Below the pieces are notes generated by a model, which worked only from the letters and a program-made list of their open reading frames with translations, did no database searches and was not told where the DNA came from. Below are positions 34,941 through 45,702 of a stretch of DNA of 64,000 nt, in pieces. This DNA comes from Platanthera guangdongensis (taxonomy: Eukaryota; Streptophyta; Magnoliopsida; Asparagales; Orchidaceae), in contig CM077164.1 of the NCBI GenBank assembly GCA_039583875.1, forward strand, positions 65,627,628 to 65,691,627, given 5' to 3'. Within the stretch, counting starts at the first letter, position 1. Every line of letters begins with the position of its first letter. A program made the translations under genes and the position numbers.

Positions 34941-37621
34941 TGTTTTGTAACATTCAGAGGAGGTTTTTGTAATTCAATAAAAGAGGGGTGCAATCTATAA
35001 TTTTTCAAACTAAGATGAGAGAATGTAATTGAGTCTTGCTTTATTTTGGATTTTGTTATATGCATAGCGTTGCTGGTAGTTTATAATACACCACACTCCA
35101 CACATATATAGACACGTAAATAGATATGTATACAGTTGCTTGTAGTTTAAAGTTGTGGGTAGTTTAAAGTTGCTTGTAATTTACACTCCCTCGTCGACCC
35201 GTCTGCTCCATCACCCCAAAATCCCTTGGCGGCTTCTTTTCTCTCTCTCTCTGCAGCTCTCTATCGCTATGACTCTCTACCTCCTCCATGCCTCCATCGA
35301 TTCCTACAACACCGTTCTTACTCCCTCCGCATTGTCGACCCCAATGACCGTTCTTACTCCATCCGCATTGTCGACACCAATGATTGTCGTGTCGACACTT
35401 CCCGATACCATGCCGGAGTGCTTTCCCATACCCGATGTCACTTCTCCAACGAATTCATCTCCCGAACACACTGGTTGAGGGATTGTTGCCGTAAAATACC
35501 CGAAGGGGAAAAAATCTGAATTCTTCGGCCATTACAGCTTCCTCTTTCATTCAGACCTTACGTTATTTTTGTATTTCTTTCAGCATTGCTTTAAAAGTTA
35601 TTCAACTGAAAATCTCCCTTTCTGATAGATGCTATCTTAGTACTTTAGAGAGGACTCTTAGATCTACAACTTTAGCTGCCTCTTAGAAACTAGAGTTTTC
35701 AATTCTGTTTTTTTTTTATTAGCATAGGGGCTAAGATTGTATATCAATTGCCAAATGATAGAATGCTTCCACATCCTATTGATTCAAACAATTAGGAATA
35801 GGGATTTAGGGATATGGTAGAGTCCATCACGATCACAGTTAGGATAGGGGCGAAGCCCCGTACTATTCAGTCGGCATAGGGGCGGAGCCCTATGTCATCA
35901 CTGCCACCGTACCGTCACGGCTGGGGATACGGGCGGAGACACATGCCTTTCAATTGTAGACATACATACCTAGTATTAATTACTCAAGTATTCTCAAGGA
36001 GTTAGCATAATTACAAGTCACACCTCTCTTCTTTTTGAATTTGTAAAAACATCTTTCATGCAAGTTTACATTTCATAACATATTAATATGAACTTAAGGC
36101 GGGAGGTTTTTATAATTTCAAAAGATAGAAGAGTGCAACATGTAATTTATAACACTTACAAGGGGGACTCGGACCATTAAAATAAATACATATTTATATT
36201 TATATATTACCCCAACAGTGATAGTTCCTCCGACCATAATTTAATAATTTATTATAATTATATACATCATTAAACAATCACATAAAAATTATTAATGAAA
36301 TTAAATATTAGTTAAATGAATATAAAATAGTAATTAGTTAATTTTCTGCAGTCCTCTTACTTTTTATTGCAAAACAGTAGGGAGAGACAGAGCAATCACA
36401 CTTTAGATGATTAATAAAATAAATTTCTTAGGTGGTTTCATAATCTATATTTAAAAAGTGGACGGTGACGTTTTTCAAAAAATGAAAAGGAGGAAAAAAG
36501 TCCTCTCAAACGGGACCTTAAACTCATTCATGCAACACTTTGGCTCTGTTTGGCGTGATGTTTTTGCTCTTATGTGTTTGGACAAAAACACCATCTCATA
36601 GAATGGATGTTGGGCATGACAATGATTGTGACCGCCACTAAGAAAAGAAAACTAGTTCTGAACATTAAAGTAGATGAAGTTCCTTAAGTCTACTTGATCG
36701 CACATTCACGAACAATGGTTCATAACCACCGCGTTCATGACCACCACCGCCGTGTCAAACAGAGTCTTCATTAAATAAACAAAAAATGTGATTAATGATT
36801 TACTAATCATTTATATTAAAGATAATATGTTCTAAGATGCAATGCATAATGTAATGTTTTAAGATGCATGGTGTAGTAATATTTAAGAGTTTATGAACCA
36901 ATCTTCCTTCATGTAGTTTCTACTGTGTGCTTGAGTCAGCCCCTTAATAATCTGAATTAGATTGTTATCAGAGTACTAAGAAATTTGACCTATGGGCATT
37001 AATAATGGAAAAATGTTGGTTGATTTGGCGACTCCATTTGGCACGGTGATGTCAGTCATGAACATGGGGGTTAAATTGTCATTTTGTAACGCCCACCTAA
37101 GAAACTTCATTCACTTTTTTATTCAAAGGGATGATATTTGTTAGGTGATCTTTAATGAATGACAGTTTAACCCATACATTTACAACCGCCACCATCGTGT
37201 CAAAGGGATCCTTGAACTCTTTCATAAGCAGATGGCAATGATGATCGGCGTGATGCTGGTCTAGATGCCCAAAAAGACAATTTCAAAGACATGCTGTAAT
37301 TTGTAATTACAGTCTTGTTGTAAATGGTCCATGCCTTGATCGCGTGCGTGGTCGCGTTAGCTGATTTCCCTTTTTTGGCTCAACACAAGTATTTAAGATC
37401 TTATTTATGCATTAAAACGTGTTTTAAAAAATAACTTATGGTCAAACCCTTAAAATACAATCTGAAATCAATTTTTTAATGACTTTTTTACTGGTGGTCC
37501 AATGGCTGGTGGAATAGTTGAAATTTCACCCCATCTATCTTTTGTATACTTGCTTCCATAAAATTGCTCCCTTGTTGATAGTAGAAGTAGATTATTCAGG
37601 CTCGGTTTGAGGGACTTATTT
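34941..37621. other. Intergenic DNA without recognised gene
   Basis: AT-rich. Holds a 36-bp tandem duplication (35313-35348 and 35349-35384, cgttcttactccntccgcattgtcgac core) inside an ORF at 35226-35519 that I do not recognise, GC-rich hairpins at 35847-35894, and gtttggcgtg-type low-copy sequence near 36550. No rRNA, tRNA or LTR boundary is seen. Confidence 0.5.
35847..35894. other. Pair of GC-rich hairpins
   Basis: GGGGC-GAA-GCCCC (35847-35859) and CATAGGGGCGGAGCCCTATG (35875-35894), followed by a third related ggatacgggcggag (35930-35943), in otherwise AT-rich DNA. Could be part of a small transposon end; no terminal features are recognised. Confidence 0.4.
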
Positions 37622-39367
37622 TGTAACACCCCAAAATTGCAGAGTGGGCAACGTTTGGGCGACACGGCCTAGGACACGGGCGTGTCCTAGGGCGTATCCC
37701 AGGGTGTGTCCTGCTCGGGTTGAGCAGTAGACACATGGTCGATGAAGTTTTCGGGAGGTCACGCCCTGTGACACGGGCATGACAGGGGGCGTGACAGGGG
37801 GCGTGACCTAGGGCGTGTCCCCTCTGGTCGACGAACTGCGCTCGACGATCGTCGAACGGCAAGAAATGGGTATACGGCCTGTGACACGGGCATGTCCCGC
37901 TGTGTCGAGAGGTCGACAATTTTCTCTCGACGAGGTGTCGAGTGGATTACACGCCCTGCATCATGGGCGTGACGGGGCCGACACGGGCATGTACCCTGAC
38001 CGTGTTCTATTTTGGATATGTCAGAATGAGTTGGTTCGTGTGCCGCTTAAGGTACATGCCCTGTGACATGGGCGTGTCACAGGGCGTGTCAGGCCCGAAA
38101 AGTGATTATGTTAGCATTTATGGCCATTCATTTCCTTGTTCTGGATCTAATGGTCTAGGCTTATTTCCTGTGGATAATAAGGCCGAGAATGGGATAAAGT
38201 CCGTTCATTCTCATCTCCATCTTCTTCTCATTTCAAGAGAGAGAAAAAGAAATGGAAAGGCCATGGCAAGGAAGGGAGAAAGGAAAACCAGCTGCGGGAG
38301 GAGCTGTGGAGTGCGGATTGAAGATCCGAGAACGGATTCGTGAAGGCAAAGCCGAGGTGGTGATTTCCATCCGGCTACTTCATGGCGCCGAAGCTCCTTG
38401 TGTTATGAGCGCTGCGGGTGCTATTTGTTCTATGACAACGGTGAAAAGCTGCGGCTGATCAGGAGGGAAAGCCGACCCGTGTCAAGCTGCGGTATTGACG
38501 ATTTGAGCATGGGAAAAGGCTGACCTCTACCTAGTTATTTTGGGAGGTCAATTGGTGGCAATGCAAATGGGGGCTGCGGTCATACCCGACTTGCTACACC
38601 ATAGTGGTGGGTCGATCTAAATGCTAAATTTTGCTGTGTGGTTAGTACCACTGAATGGTTTGGCCTGAATGCTCACAACATGCATGTTGTGGTGACCAGG
38701 ACCGGCCATCTAACAAGTTAATAACCCCTGATCGGCGGTGTACGACTGGGATACCCGGTACACCAAAACGGTGCCCTGAGTGCATGAAGCGTCTGGTGGA
38801 TACCTGCGTTTGTGATGTGATTGTGATTGCTAAGCTGATAGAGTTTATGATATGGCAATGCATACAGGGAAGGAACCACTGCCCCGGGTAAGGGGTAGTG
38901 TCATTATAATTGGTCATTTAAAGCTGACCGTTACCTTGTTTGCCGCTCTTGGGTGGATATGTGTTTGTAGGTGATGATGATTTGAAATGAAGCGAGCGGG
39001 TTGAAGGCTTGCTGCTTAAGGCCCTTGAAGGCCGTGCGAAGTGTGTTTGGATTTCATATGTGGTCGGCCTGCGTGCCGATGTATAAAGCTGTATTAGTGT
39101 AACGAGAAACTTGTAAGGCCGTAAGACCAGTGTGTGAGTGAGTTGTATATATTCCTGGTTTTGATATATAAATGTGGAATTTATATAGTGGTGGACATTC
39201 TTTGAGTTGAGTTCATTTAACTTAAAATGTTGCGCTATAATGTATTGAGTTAGGATGCGAGTGGATTTTGATTTCCACAAGTAATTCCACCGCTTGTCTA
39301 TGACATATGACGTGGGGCCCCGGCCGGACCCACCGTTATATGCCACGTGATGAGTGGGGTCGTTACA
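37622..39367 (+). repeat. C2 5' LTR with internal deletion
   Basis: TGTAACACCCC to TCGTTACA, about 1.75 kb. Compared with C1 it lacks roughly 290 bases where ggcgccgaagc (about 38385-38395) jumps to tccttgtgttatgagc. Motif array at 37660-38090 (gacacgggcgtgtcc, cacgccctgtgacacggg, gctcgacgatcgtcgaacgg). Confidence 0.9.
37660..38090. promoter_or_regulatory. GACACGGGCGTGTC-type motif array in C2 LTR
   Basis: Colinear with the C1 arrays; includes one perfect TCGACGATCGTCGA palindrome at about 37841-37856. Confidence 0.7.
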
Positions 39368-39370
39368 AAG

Positions 39371-39386
39371 TGGTATCAGAGCCAGG
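39371..39386 (+). other. C2 primer-binding site
   Basis: TGGTATCAGAGCCAGG, three bases after the LTR; canonical initiator-Met type. Confidence 0.9.
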
Positions 39387-39427
39387 TTTAGATTGTTTGG
39401 GAGGAGAGAATATAATTGACCTCACGA

Positions 39428-39955
39428 ATGTCCATTAGGAATGTATTTCATGCACGAAAGGGGCATGAGTGTATAGTCAATATATACTTAACGTTATGAT
39501 ATGGTTGATTAATGGTGATACATTGATAGGTGGCGAGGAGTGATGCTGGGCAGTCTGAACCCCAGCAGTCTGACGAGAGTGCAGCACCGATTGAAGCGCC
39601 TACGCCTCATTTGGCGGAGACCATACGGGTGGTGACGGAGACAGTGCTTGCGGTATTACAGGCACAACCGATTGGGCAGGCAAGGCATGCAGGAGTACCA
39701 GTTCAGACTGGTGCAAGGCAAGAACATGCTGCTTTTGTGGTGGAGGAGAAAGCAACGAATGAGTCATTAAAAACTTTTATGGAGTTTCATCCACCTACGT
39801 TTGGTGGAGCGCTTTCCCCAACGCAAGCGGAAGATTGGTTGGCTAGAGTTAAGAGGATCCTGACTGCAATCAGGACACCAGAGGAGCAGAAGGTGACCTT
39901 AGCCACTTTTTTGCTAGAAGGAGATGCGAGATTATAGTGGGATGATATGGAGGTA
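39428..39955 (+). pseudogene. gag: C2 gag, 5' part
   Basis: Mini-exon ATG at 39428, candidate 87-nt intron 39443-39529, then an open frame from GTG 39530. It reads through the Ser/Pro-rich N-terminus and into the gag domain (EFHPPTFGGALSPTQAEDWL, VKRILTAIRTPEEQK) without the frame slip of C1. A TAG at 39935-39937 replaces a Trp codon, and the frame is cut at 39956 by the F1 LTR. Confidence 0.75.
39443..39529 (+). other. Candidate leader intron of C2 gag
   Basis: GTATTTC donor and ttgatag acceptor, 87 nt, same as in C1. An in-frame TAG sits immediately before the GTG exon start, so the ORF needs either splicing or non-AUG initiation. Confidence 0.45.
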
Positions 39956-40124
39956 TGATGAATTGTAAATATACCTAATTTTATGTACATTAAATAAGTT
40001 GTTTTTAGCTTATTTTTGTTATTTTTGTTTATTTTTCTTTAATAAATTGTTTCTTTTTTGTAAATTTTATTCTAACTTAATTTTATTTTTGTTTCCTGAA
40101 TTTTTCAGGAAATTGTCAAATTTT

Positions 40125-40655
40125 GCATGGGTCACGCCCGTGTTCTTTGGGTCACGCCCGTGACCAGGGCGTGACACGTCAAATTCCAGTGAAATCAGCT
40201 TTTTTGATGAAAAATCAACCGTCACGCCTGTTACCCCAGCCCGTGTCACTCCCTCTCGATGATTTTCCTCTCGACGATCGTCGACACATTGGACAGGCCC
40301 GTGTCACTCGCTCTCGACGATCGTCAACACATTGGACACGCCCGTGTCACATCCGCTCGAGAAAATTTCTCTCGCCGATTGTCGACTCAACCCGACACGC
40401 CTAGCGTCACGTCCGTGACCTAGTGCGCGACTCCTCCACCTAGCTGACAAGACCCGCGCGGTGACTTTCAACGCAACCCGCGCCCAGATCCACCTTCCCG
40501 ACACGCCCACCGTCACGCCCGTGACCTGGGGTGTGACCGCTGCGTGACCGCCATGGGTCCAGGCCGAAGTCAACTTTGATGTCAAATCTCGCCGGCCACC
40601 ATTTGTACAGTGCCGACACGCCCCCTGACACGCCCGTGTCAGAGGGCGTGTTACA
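40125..40655. promoter_or_regulatory. Mixed motif array in F1 LTR
   Basis: cacgcccgtg units, a ctcgacgatcgtcgac palindrome (about 40271-40286), a related ctcgacgatcgtcaac, and gacacgcccgtgtcag near 40627. Confidence 0.65.
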
Positions 40656-41383
40656 TGAAATTTTTGCCAATTTAAACCAGTTTGATGGATGTATTCCTGT
40701 TCCACTTTTTGGATCCATTTTGTATAGGGGATATGCTGCGTAAATGAGTTCCAATGCTATGTAAGTGATATTTTCTCCCCCTCTCCTTAGTTTTTGTTTT
40801 CGTTCCTTTGTAACTCCTTCATTTTAACTTAATAAAATGTGTTTTCATCTCTTTATTTGGCTTTGGAATGAATGTAAACGACCTACTCTTATGCAATCTT
40901 ATTTTTTTCTTGTTTGTTTTAACTTAGTTTTTGTTCTTTTAAAATATGTGTGTGTGTGTGTATGAGATTAATTTTCATGTTTTTTTGTTTAGTTATTTTT
41001 ACTTAGTTTTGGTTATACTTAGCATTTTTATAGCTTTTTCAGCCATTCATATAAACCCGTAAAAACGTTTAAGAGTGTTTTTCATTTTCCTTCAAACTAG
41101 ATTTTCATTTTTAGGTTGTAAAACGTTTTCGTTTTTTTCCTTTATTCGCACTACTTTAGCATTTTTACGGAGTTATAGGAATGATAATATAGTTGTTTTA
41201 ATTTTTCAAGCATTTTCATTTTCATTTTAAACTTTTGTCCGTTTAATTTTTCTGTCCTATTTTTATTCATTTCTATTGCATTCTAGTGGTAGAAATGTAT
41301 TTATTTTAATTTTTCGAGCACTTAGCTTTTGCGTTTATTTACAAACCGTTTTGCTCCGTTACTTTTTATTTTCACTTTTTATG

Positions 41384-41413
41384 CATTTCTACCGCATTCT
41401 AGCGGTAGAAATG
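41384..41413. other. Perfect 12-bp hairpin in F1 LTR
   Basis: CATTTCTACCGC, loop ATTCTA, GCGGTAGAAATG. Same stem as 21999-22028; a second, imperfect copy lies at about 41268-41297. Confidence 0.6.
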
Positions 41414-41996
41414 TAGTTTTTTTTATTTTTCAACCACTTAGTTTTTCTTATTTTTTTGTACTTGTGCGCATTTATTTTCGTCTACTCGTTAAGAGTTAAA
41501 TGGCGCATTGTTTTTATTTCATTCAGTAGAGTGTGTGTGTGTGTGCGTATTTTACATTCTGTCAAGTATGTGTGTGAGTTTTACTTTCTGTAGAGTGTGT
41601 GCGTGTGTTGCATTTATTTACTCCTACTCGTTTGAGTAGCACTTGCTTTATTTTCCCGCCTACTCATTTGAGTGGGACTTGCAATTTACTGCTTTCCTTT
41701 TCCAGCTTTCTTTACTGCTTTCCATTTACTGCTTTCTCTTTATTGCTTTCACCGCTTGCCATCCCCATTCCGATGAGTGTCTAACCGTTCTTAGCCCTCA
41801 GTATCGAAGAGCAATGGGACAAATAAAATAGCTTAAAATAATTAAAGGTCCTTATTTTCTAATTAATTAAAATTAATTAAGGTTTGTCTAGGGTTTACGA
41901 AGCATAGGACCACATAATCGATGTGTGGGCCCTATTTCCGTAGTCCATACGCTAGCTAGCCGAGAGGCCGTGCGTATGGACCGATCACCCCCATCA

Positions 41997-43614
41997 AGTT
42001 TTTGGCGCCGTTGCCGGGGAATTTTCAAGTCGTTATTTTGAACTCTGGAGACCTATTAATTTTACCTATTTATATATATATAACAAAAATTTAAAAAATG
42101 GCCACCAAAAATACTAATACTAATAAAAATAATAATAATAACTACCTTAAAAAAACAAAAAACATAAAAAAAACTTACGAAAAAAAAGAGTTTATATATA
42201 TACTTATAATTTCATATATATTTATCTTAAAAAAAATGAAATAGCGCTGTTTCCCAAAAAAATTAAAAAACCCTATAAAACAAAAAAATTCAAAAAAAAA
42301 CTACAAAATAAAAAAAAAAACAAAAATCTTGAAAATGAAAAAACTTAAAAAAAAATTTCATTATTTTTATGAAAAAAAAATACAAAAAACCCCTAAAAAA
42401 TCCAAAAACCTCAAAAAGATAAAAATCAAAATCCTAAAAAGAGAATAAATATAAAAATAAAAAAAAATGATAATTAAAAATACAAAAAATGATGAAAACC
42501 CTAAAATTCCAAAAAAAATTTGTTAATTTTGTAACAAATAAAATCGAATATATCATATCATAACCTTTTTTGCTTTTCAAAAATCTAGTTTTGAGTTAAT
42601 TTATAAGCGAATTTTAGTTATTCTTTGTTTACTATTCATTTATTAATTAAAATTTGATAGATTTAAGTGTCTGGAGTTAAGATTTAAAGAATTTTTTATG
42701 TCTTTTTCTTATAATAGAGAACTTGTTTTTCACCACCACTTCTAATTTTTATAAATAGAAACTCGTCTTTTATGTTAGAAAATAACAACTATGGATTTCA
42801 ATTATTTCTACTTCATGCTTTTAGAAACATCGGAACGTTCATTTTAAAAAGATGTTCTCAAAACTTTTTTTATTAAAATCTAGTTTTCTTTTTGAAAAAA
42901 TAAACCCACCGCCTTTTTTTCATGTCTTACCTGGCTTGATTACCCTTATTTTATCCCTTAAAAGATCATATGTCAATGAGAATAAGATTTCATTCCGTAA
43001 ATATTGGCACCCAATATTTAAAAAGATTATATGTTACGGAGTAAGAAGATAAAATTCATTACTCCCCCACATATATATTGGGTTAATTTAATTATTATGA
43101 AGTTGAAAAAGAAAAGAAAAGAAAAATGATATTAGGAAAATAAGATTTTGTTTTCCTAATAATCCAAAAGAAAAAAAATATATGCTGAGGTTCGAGAAAA
43201 AATTACCTCGCCTTTAAATCCAAGCACTATTCATAAACTACCAAACCACTTTTCCTATTTCAATGATTCTAGAATTAATTTAAATTGTCTCTGAGAGCAT
43301 AATTTTTAAATTGCATTATTTCCTTTAACTTCTTTTAAGCTAAAGTTTTTTATATAATTTCAATCCATCTTTGTTAAACTAACAAAAATAATTTTTTGCT
43401 TTCTATTTGTTTTATGTAGAAGTCTTTTTGAAACTCTTCCTCTATTTATAACATTTTCATAATTTAAGATTTAATTCTTTAACCCCGGAAGTTTATTTTG
43501 ATCTTACTTTCAAATAAATCAAACGGTAGTTAAAACTTAGGATTTCTTTAATTCCTTATAAGTTCATCTCCAACTTTTGCTTTGGAATAGCAAAAGCTTA
43601 AGTATGGGGGTATT
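41997..43614 (+). mobile_element. F1 internal region
   Basis: The primer site TGGCGCCGTTGCCGGGGA (42003-42020) is a canonical Asp-tRNA-type site. AT-rich with A tracts thereafter; ends with the polypurine tract AAGTATGGGGGTATT (43600-43614). Colinear with parts of the F array domains but with the GGGGACAATGTT block deleted. No gene. Confidence 0.8.
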
Positions 43615-43685
43615 TGATGAATTGTAAATATACCTAATTTTATGTAAATTAAATAAGTTGTTTTTAGTTTATTTTTGTTATTTTT
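43615..43685 (+). repeat. F1 3' LTR, first 71 bases
   Basis: TGATGAATTGTAAATATACC matches the 5' LTR start at 39956; it is interrupted by the B2 LTR after a run of T, the likely B2 target duplication. Confidence 0.85.
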
Positions 43686-44550
43686 TGAAAGAATTGGTTT
43701 CAAGATGACCAAAACACCTAGAGGGGCGGGGTGAATAGGTATAATTCCTTTTTCTTTTTTTTATTGCTTAGGAAGACAAATTTATAATAATAAAACCTGT
43801 TATGCACACGGTCACAACATAGATAAAAATAAACACAGCACACACAGAATACACACAGTTTTATAGTGGTTCCCCAAGTGATGGGTACATCCACTTCCCC
43901 CTTCGCCTATCTAGCAGTATACTAGATTTGGCCTAACTTCCTTCTTCCTTCTCAGATCTGAGCTCAAAACCCTGAATGGTTCCTACAACTCAGACTTTAG
44001 CAAGTCCTACAGCTCAGATTCTCTCAAAGAATCCTACCTCAGAGTGAGTCCACACTCCTACAACTCAGGCATACAGGCCCTACCTCAGCCTCTTCCACAG
44101 GCCTACAACTCAGAGATATTAATCCCCTACCTCAGGCACTCAGCCCTACCTCAGCCTTTATAATTTAGGCTTACAACTCAGATATATGATAGATCCTATA
44201 GTAAATTGATAATAGAAAAGAATGAATCCTTCACCCAAGTAGAGAGAGAAAGGGATGAAGGTTTCTTGATCAGTTCTTGATAGAACAGATAACTTTTGAA
44301 TTAACCTGTCTTAGCTTCTTCAAAGCTTCTTGAATTTGGTAAATTATGGTTGATCTTCTTGTAAAGTGGAGTTGATCCTTAATCCAGCTTCCTTCTTCTT
44401 TTCAGAATTAAATCTGAATTTTTTTGCAGACTTGTTCAGGATCTGCTAGAGACTTGATGACTTTTGGTTGAAGACTTCTCTTCTTCTTCTTAGATTGGTT
44501 CTGTGTTTTATGATTCAAGCTCTCTCCATATCTAATGATAGAACATGTCT

Positions 44551-44558
44551 TTATATAG
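44551..44558 (-). promoter_or_regulatory. Probable TATA box of B2 LTR
   Basis: Minus strand CTATATAA, about 140 bases downstream of the palindrome array in the direction of transcription; the same place as in B1. Confidence 0.5.
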
Positions 44559-44694
44559 GCTTCATTCAAGGTTACCGGCTGATCCGATTCATAATAACCT
44601 TCTGACAGCACTAACATATGCAATAACCTTGTTGGTCATGACAGCTGTCAAGTCACCAGTTACTTCATTATACTTTGTCTCAGTCAGCAAAGTG

Positions 44695-45315
44695 TCGAGA
44701 CATTCCTTTAAATGTGTCAACACAAATAGACTATGTGTCGACACAATCCTTGGTGATGTCGACACAGCTCCCATAATGTCGACACAACATAATTTAATAT
44801 TCTTAACACAGCTCCTGTAAAATGTGTCGACAAAAGTCCTGTGTGTCGACACAAATACTTCTTGTCTTGACATTGTGGTTGTCTTGATACAATTCTGGAA
44901 TGTGTCGACACAAGTCCTGTATGTCGACACAATTGCTATAGACATAATTCTGTGTGTCGACACAAGTCCTGTGTGTCGACACAATTGCTGTAGACATAAT
45001 TCTGTATGTCGACACAAGTCCTGTATGTCGACATAATTGTTGTCGACTGAGCTTTTTGTGTTTCGACACAAGTCCTGTGTGTCGACACAGTTGTTGTCGA
45101 CTGAGCTTTCTGTGTGTCGACACAAGTACTGTGTGTCGACACAGTTGTTGTCGACTGAGCTTTCTGTGTGTCGACAGAAGTACTGTGTGTCGACACAGTT
45201 GTTGTCGACTGAGGTTTCTGTGTGTCGACACTAGTCCTGCGTGTCGACACAAACTGACTCCTGGTGTTGACATAGCCTTTCCCATGTGTCGACACAATGC
45301 TTCTCAAGTGTTGAC
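44695..45315 (-). promoter_or_regulatory. TGTGTCGACACA palindrome array in U3 of B2 LTR
   Basis: More than twenty TGTCGACA-containing units, many with the full TGTGTCGACACA. The segment 45030-45250 is a partly regular repeat with unit tgtgtcgacacagttgttgt followed by cgactgagctttc. Longer than the B1 array by additional units. Confidence 0.8.
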
Positions 45316-45455
45316 ACTTGTACTTAGAAAATTTTCTTTCATTTCCTTAACCTGCACATGGAAACTCAACACCACATCAAATACACCTTGATGAATATCA
45401 TTGAGTTAGGTGAGGCTTCTCCAAATCTGGTACACATTTTCCAATGTACCCAACA

Positions 45456-45470
45456 ATCACCCCCTAATTG
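45456..45470 (-). other. B2 polypurine tract
   Basis: The minus strand reads AATTAGGGGGTGAT before TGTTGGGTAC. Confidence 0.8.
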
Positions 45471-45702
45471 GAGAAGTCATAACCCTTAGTCAATGATATA
45501 CATCACTTATAATAAAACACAAATAATGATTTACAAACATTTATCAGACTGGGTAATTCATAGACAGAAACAAAATACTATATCAACATAAAGTATGATA
45601 ACATGTAATGAACATGAATCAAAGTTTTGTTGAATTTCAAAAGTGTTTAACATTCAAATGATTACATAGATTTACACATTGTTAAAATATAATAAAACTA
45701 TT

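Larger units (their letters stand above)
37622..39955 (+). mobile_element. Element C2: Gypsy, 5' LTR and start of gag
   Basis: Same family as C1. Complete 5' LTR, primer site and the first part of gag, then cut by F1 at 39956. Remaining parts, if present, are to the right of F1/B2, beyond the window. The 5' flank is tattt, without a polypurine tract, so this is a true element start. Confidence 0.85.
39956..41996 (+). repeat. F1 5' LTR with 3'-side deletion
   Basis: TGATGAATTG start to ccccatca. Compared with LTR2/LTR3 it lacks about 700 bases before the primer site (matching about 14915-15640). Motif array at 40125-40655; perfect 12-bp hairpin at 41384-41413. Confidence 0.85.
39956..43685 (+). 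mobile_element. Element F1: single non-autonomous F element, plus orientation
   Basis: 5' LTR 39956-41996, primer site, 1.6-kb AT-rich internal region without ORFs, polypurine tract, and the first 71 bases of the 3' LTR before B2 interrupts it. Same family as the F array but opposite in orientation. Both its LTR and its internal region are shorter than in the array. Confidence 0.85.
43686..45455 (-). repeat. B2 3' LTR
   Basis: About 1.77 kb, TGTTGGGTAC (45455) to TTCTTTCA (43686) on the minus strand. Reverse match of the B1 LTR. Confidence 0.9.

Noticed and set aside
35226..35519. Gene fragment with RSYSLRIVDPND / RSYSIRIVDTND repeats
   Set aside because: Not recognised as any family; the repeat is a 36-bp DNA duplication and the frame is short, so only the DNA duplication is reported.
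30759..39367. C1 3' LTR and C2 5' LTR as the LTR pair of one large element holding the PRP17 fragment
   Set aside because: No primer site follows 32794 and no polypurine tract precedes 37622; PBS and gag follow C2 and gag precedes C1, so they belong to two separate elements.
44589..45307. Long ORFs across the palindrome arrays with repeated CRHT, VSTHR or LCVDTS phrases
   Set aside because: They are open in several frames on both strands only because the repeat lacks stops; no known domain and no start context.
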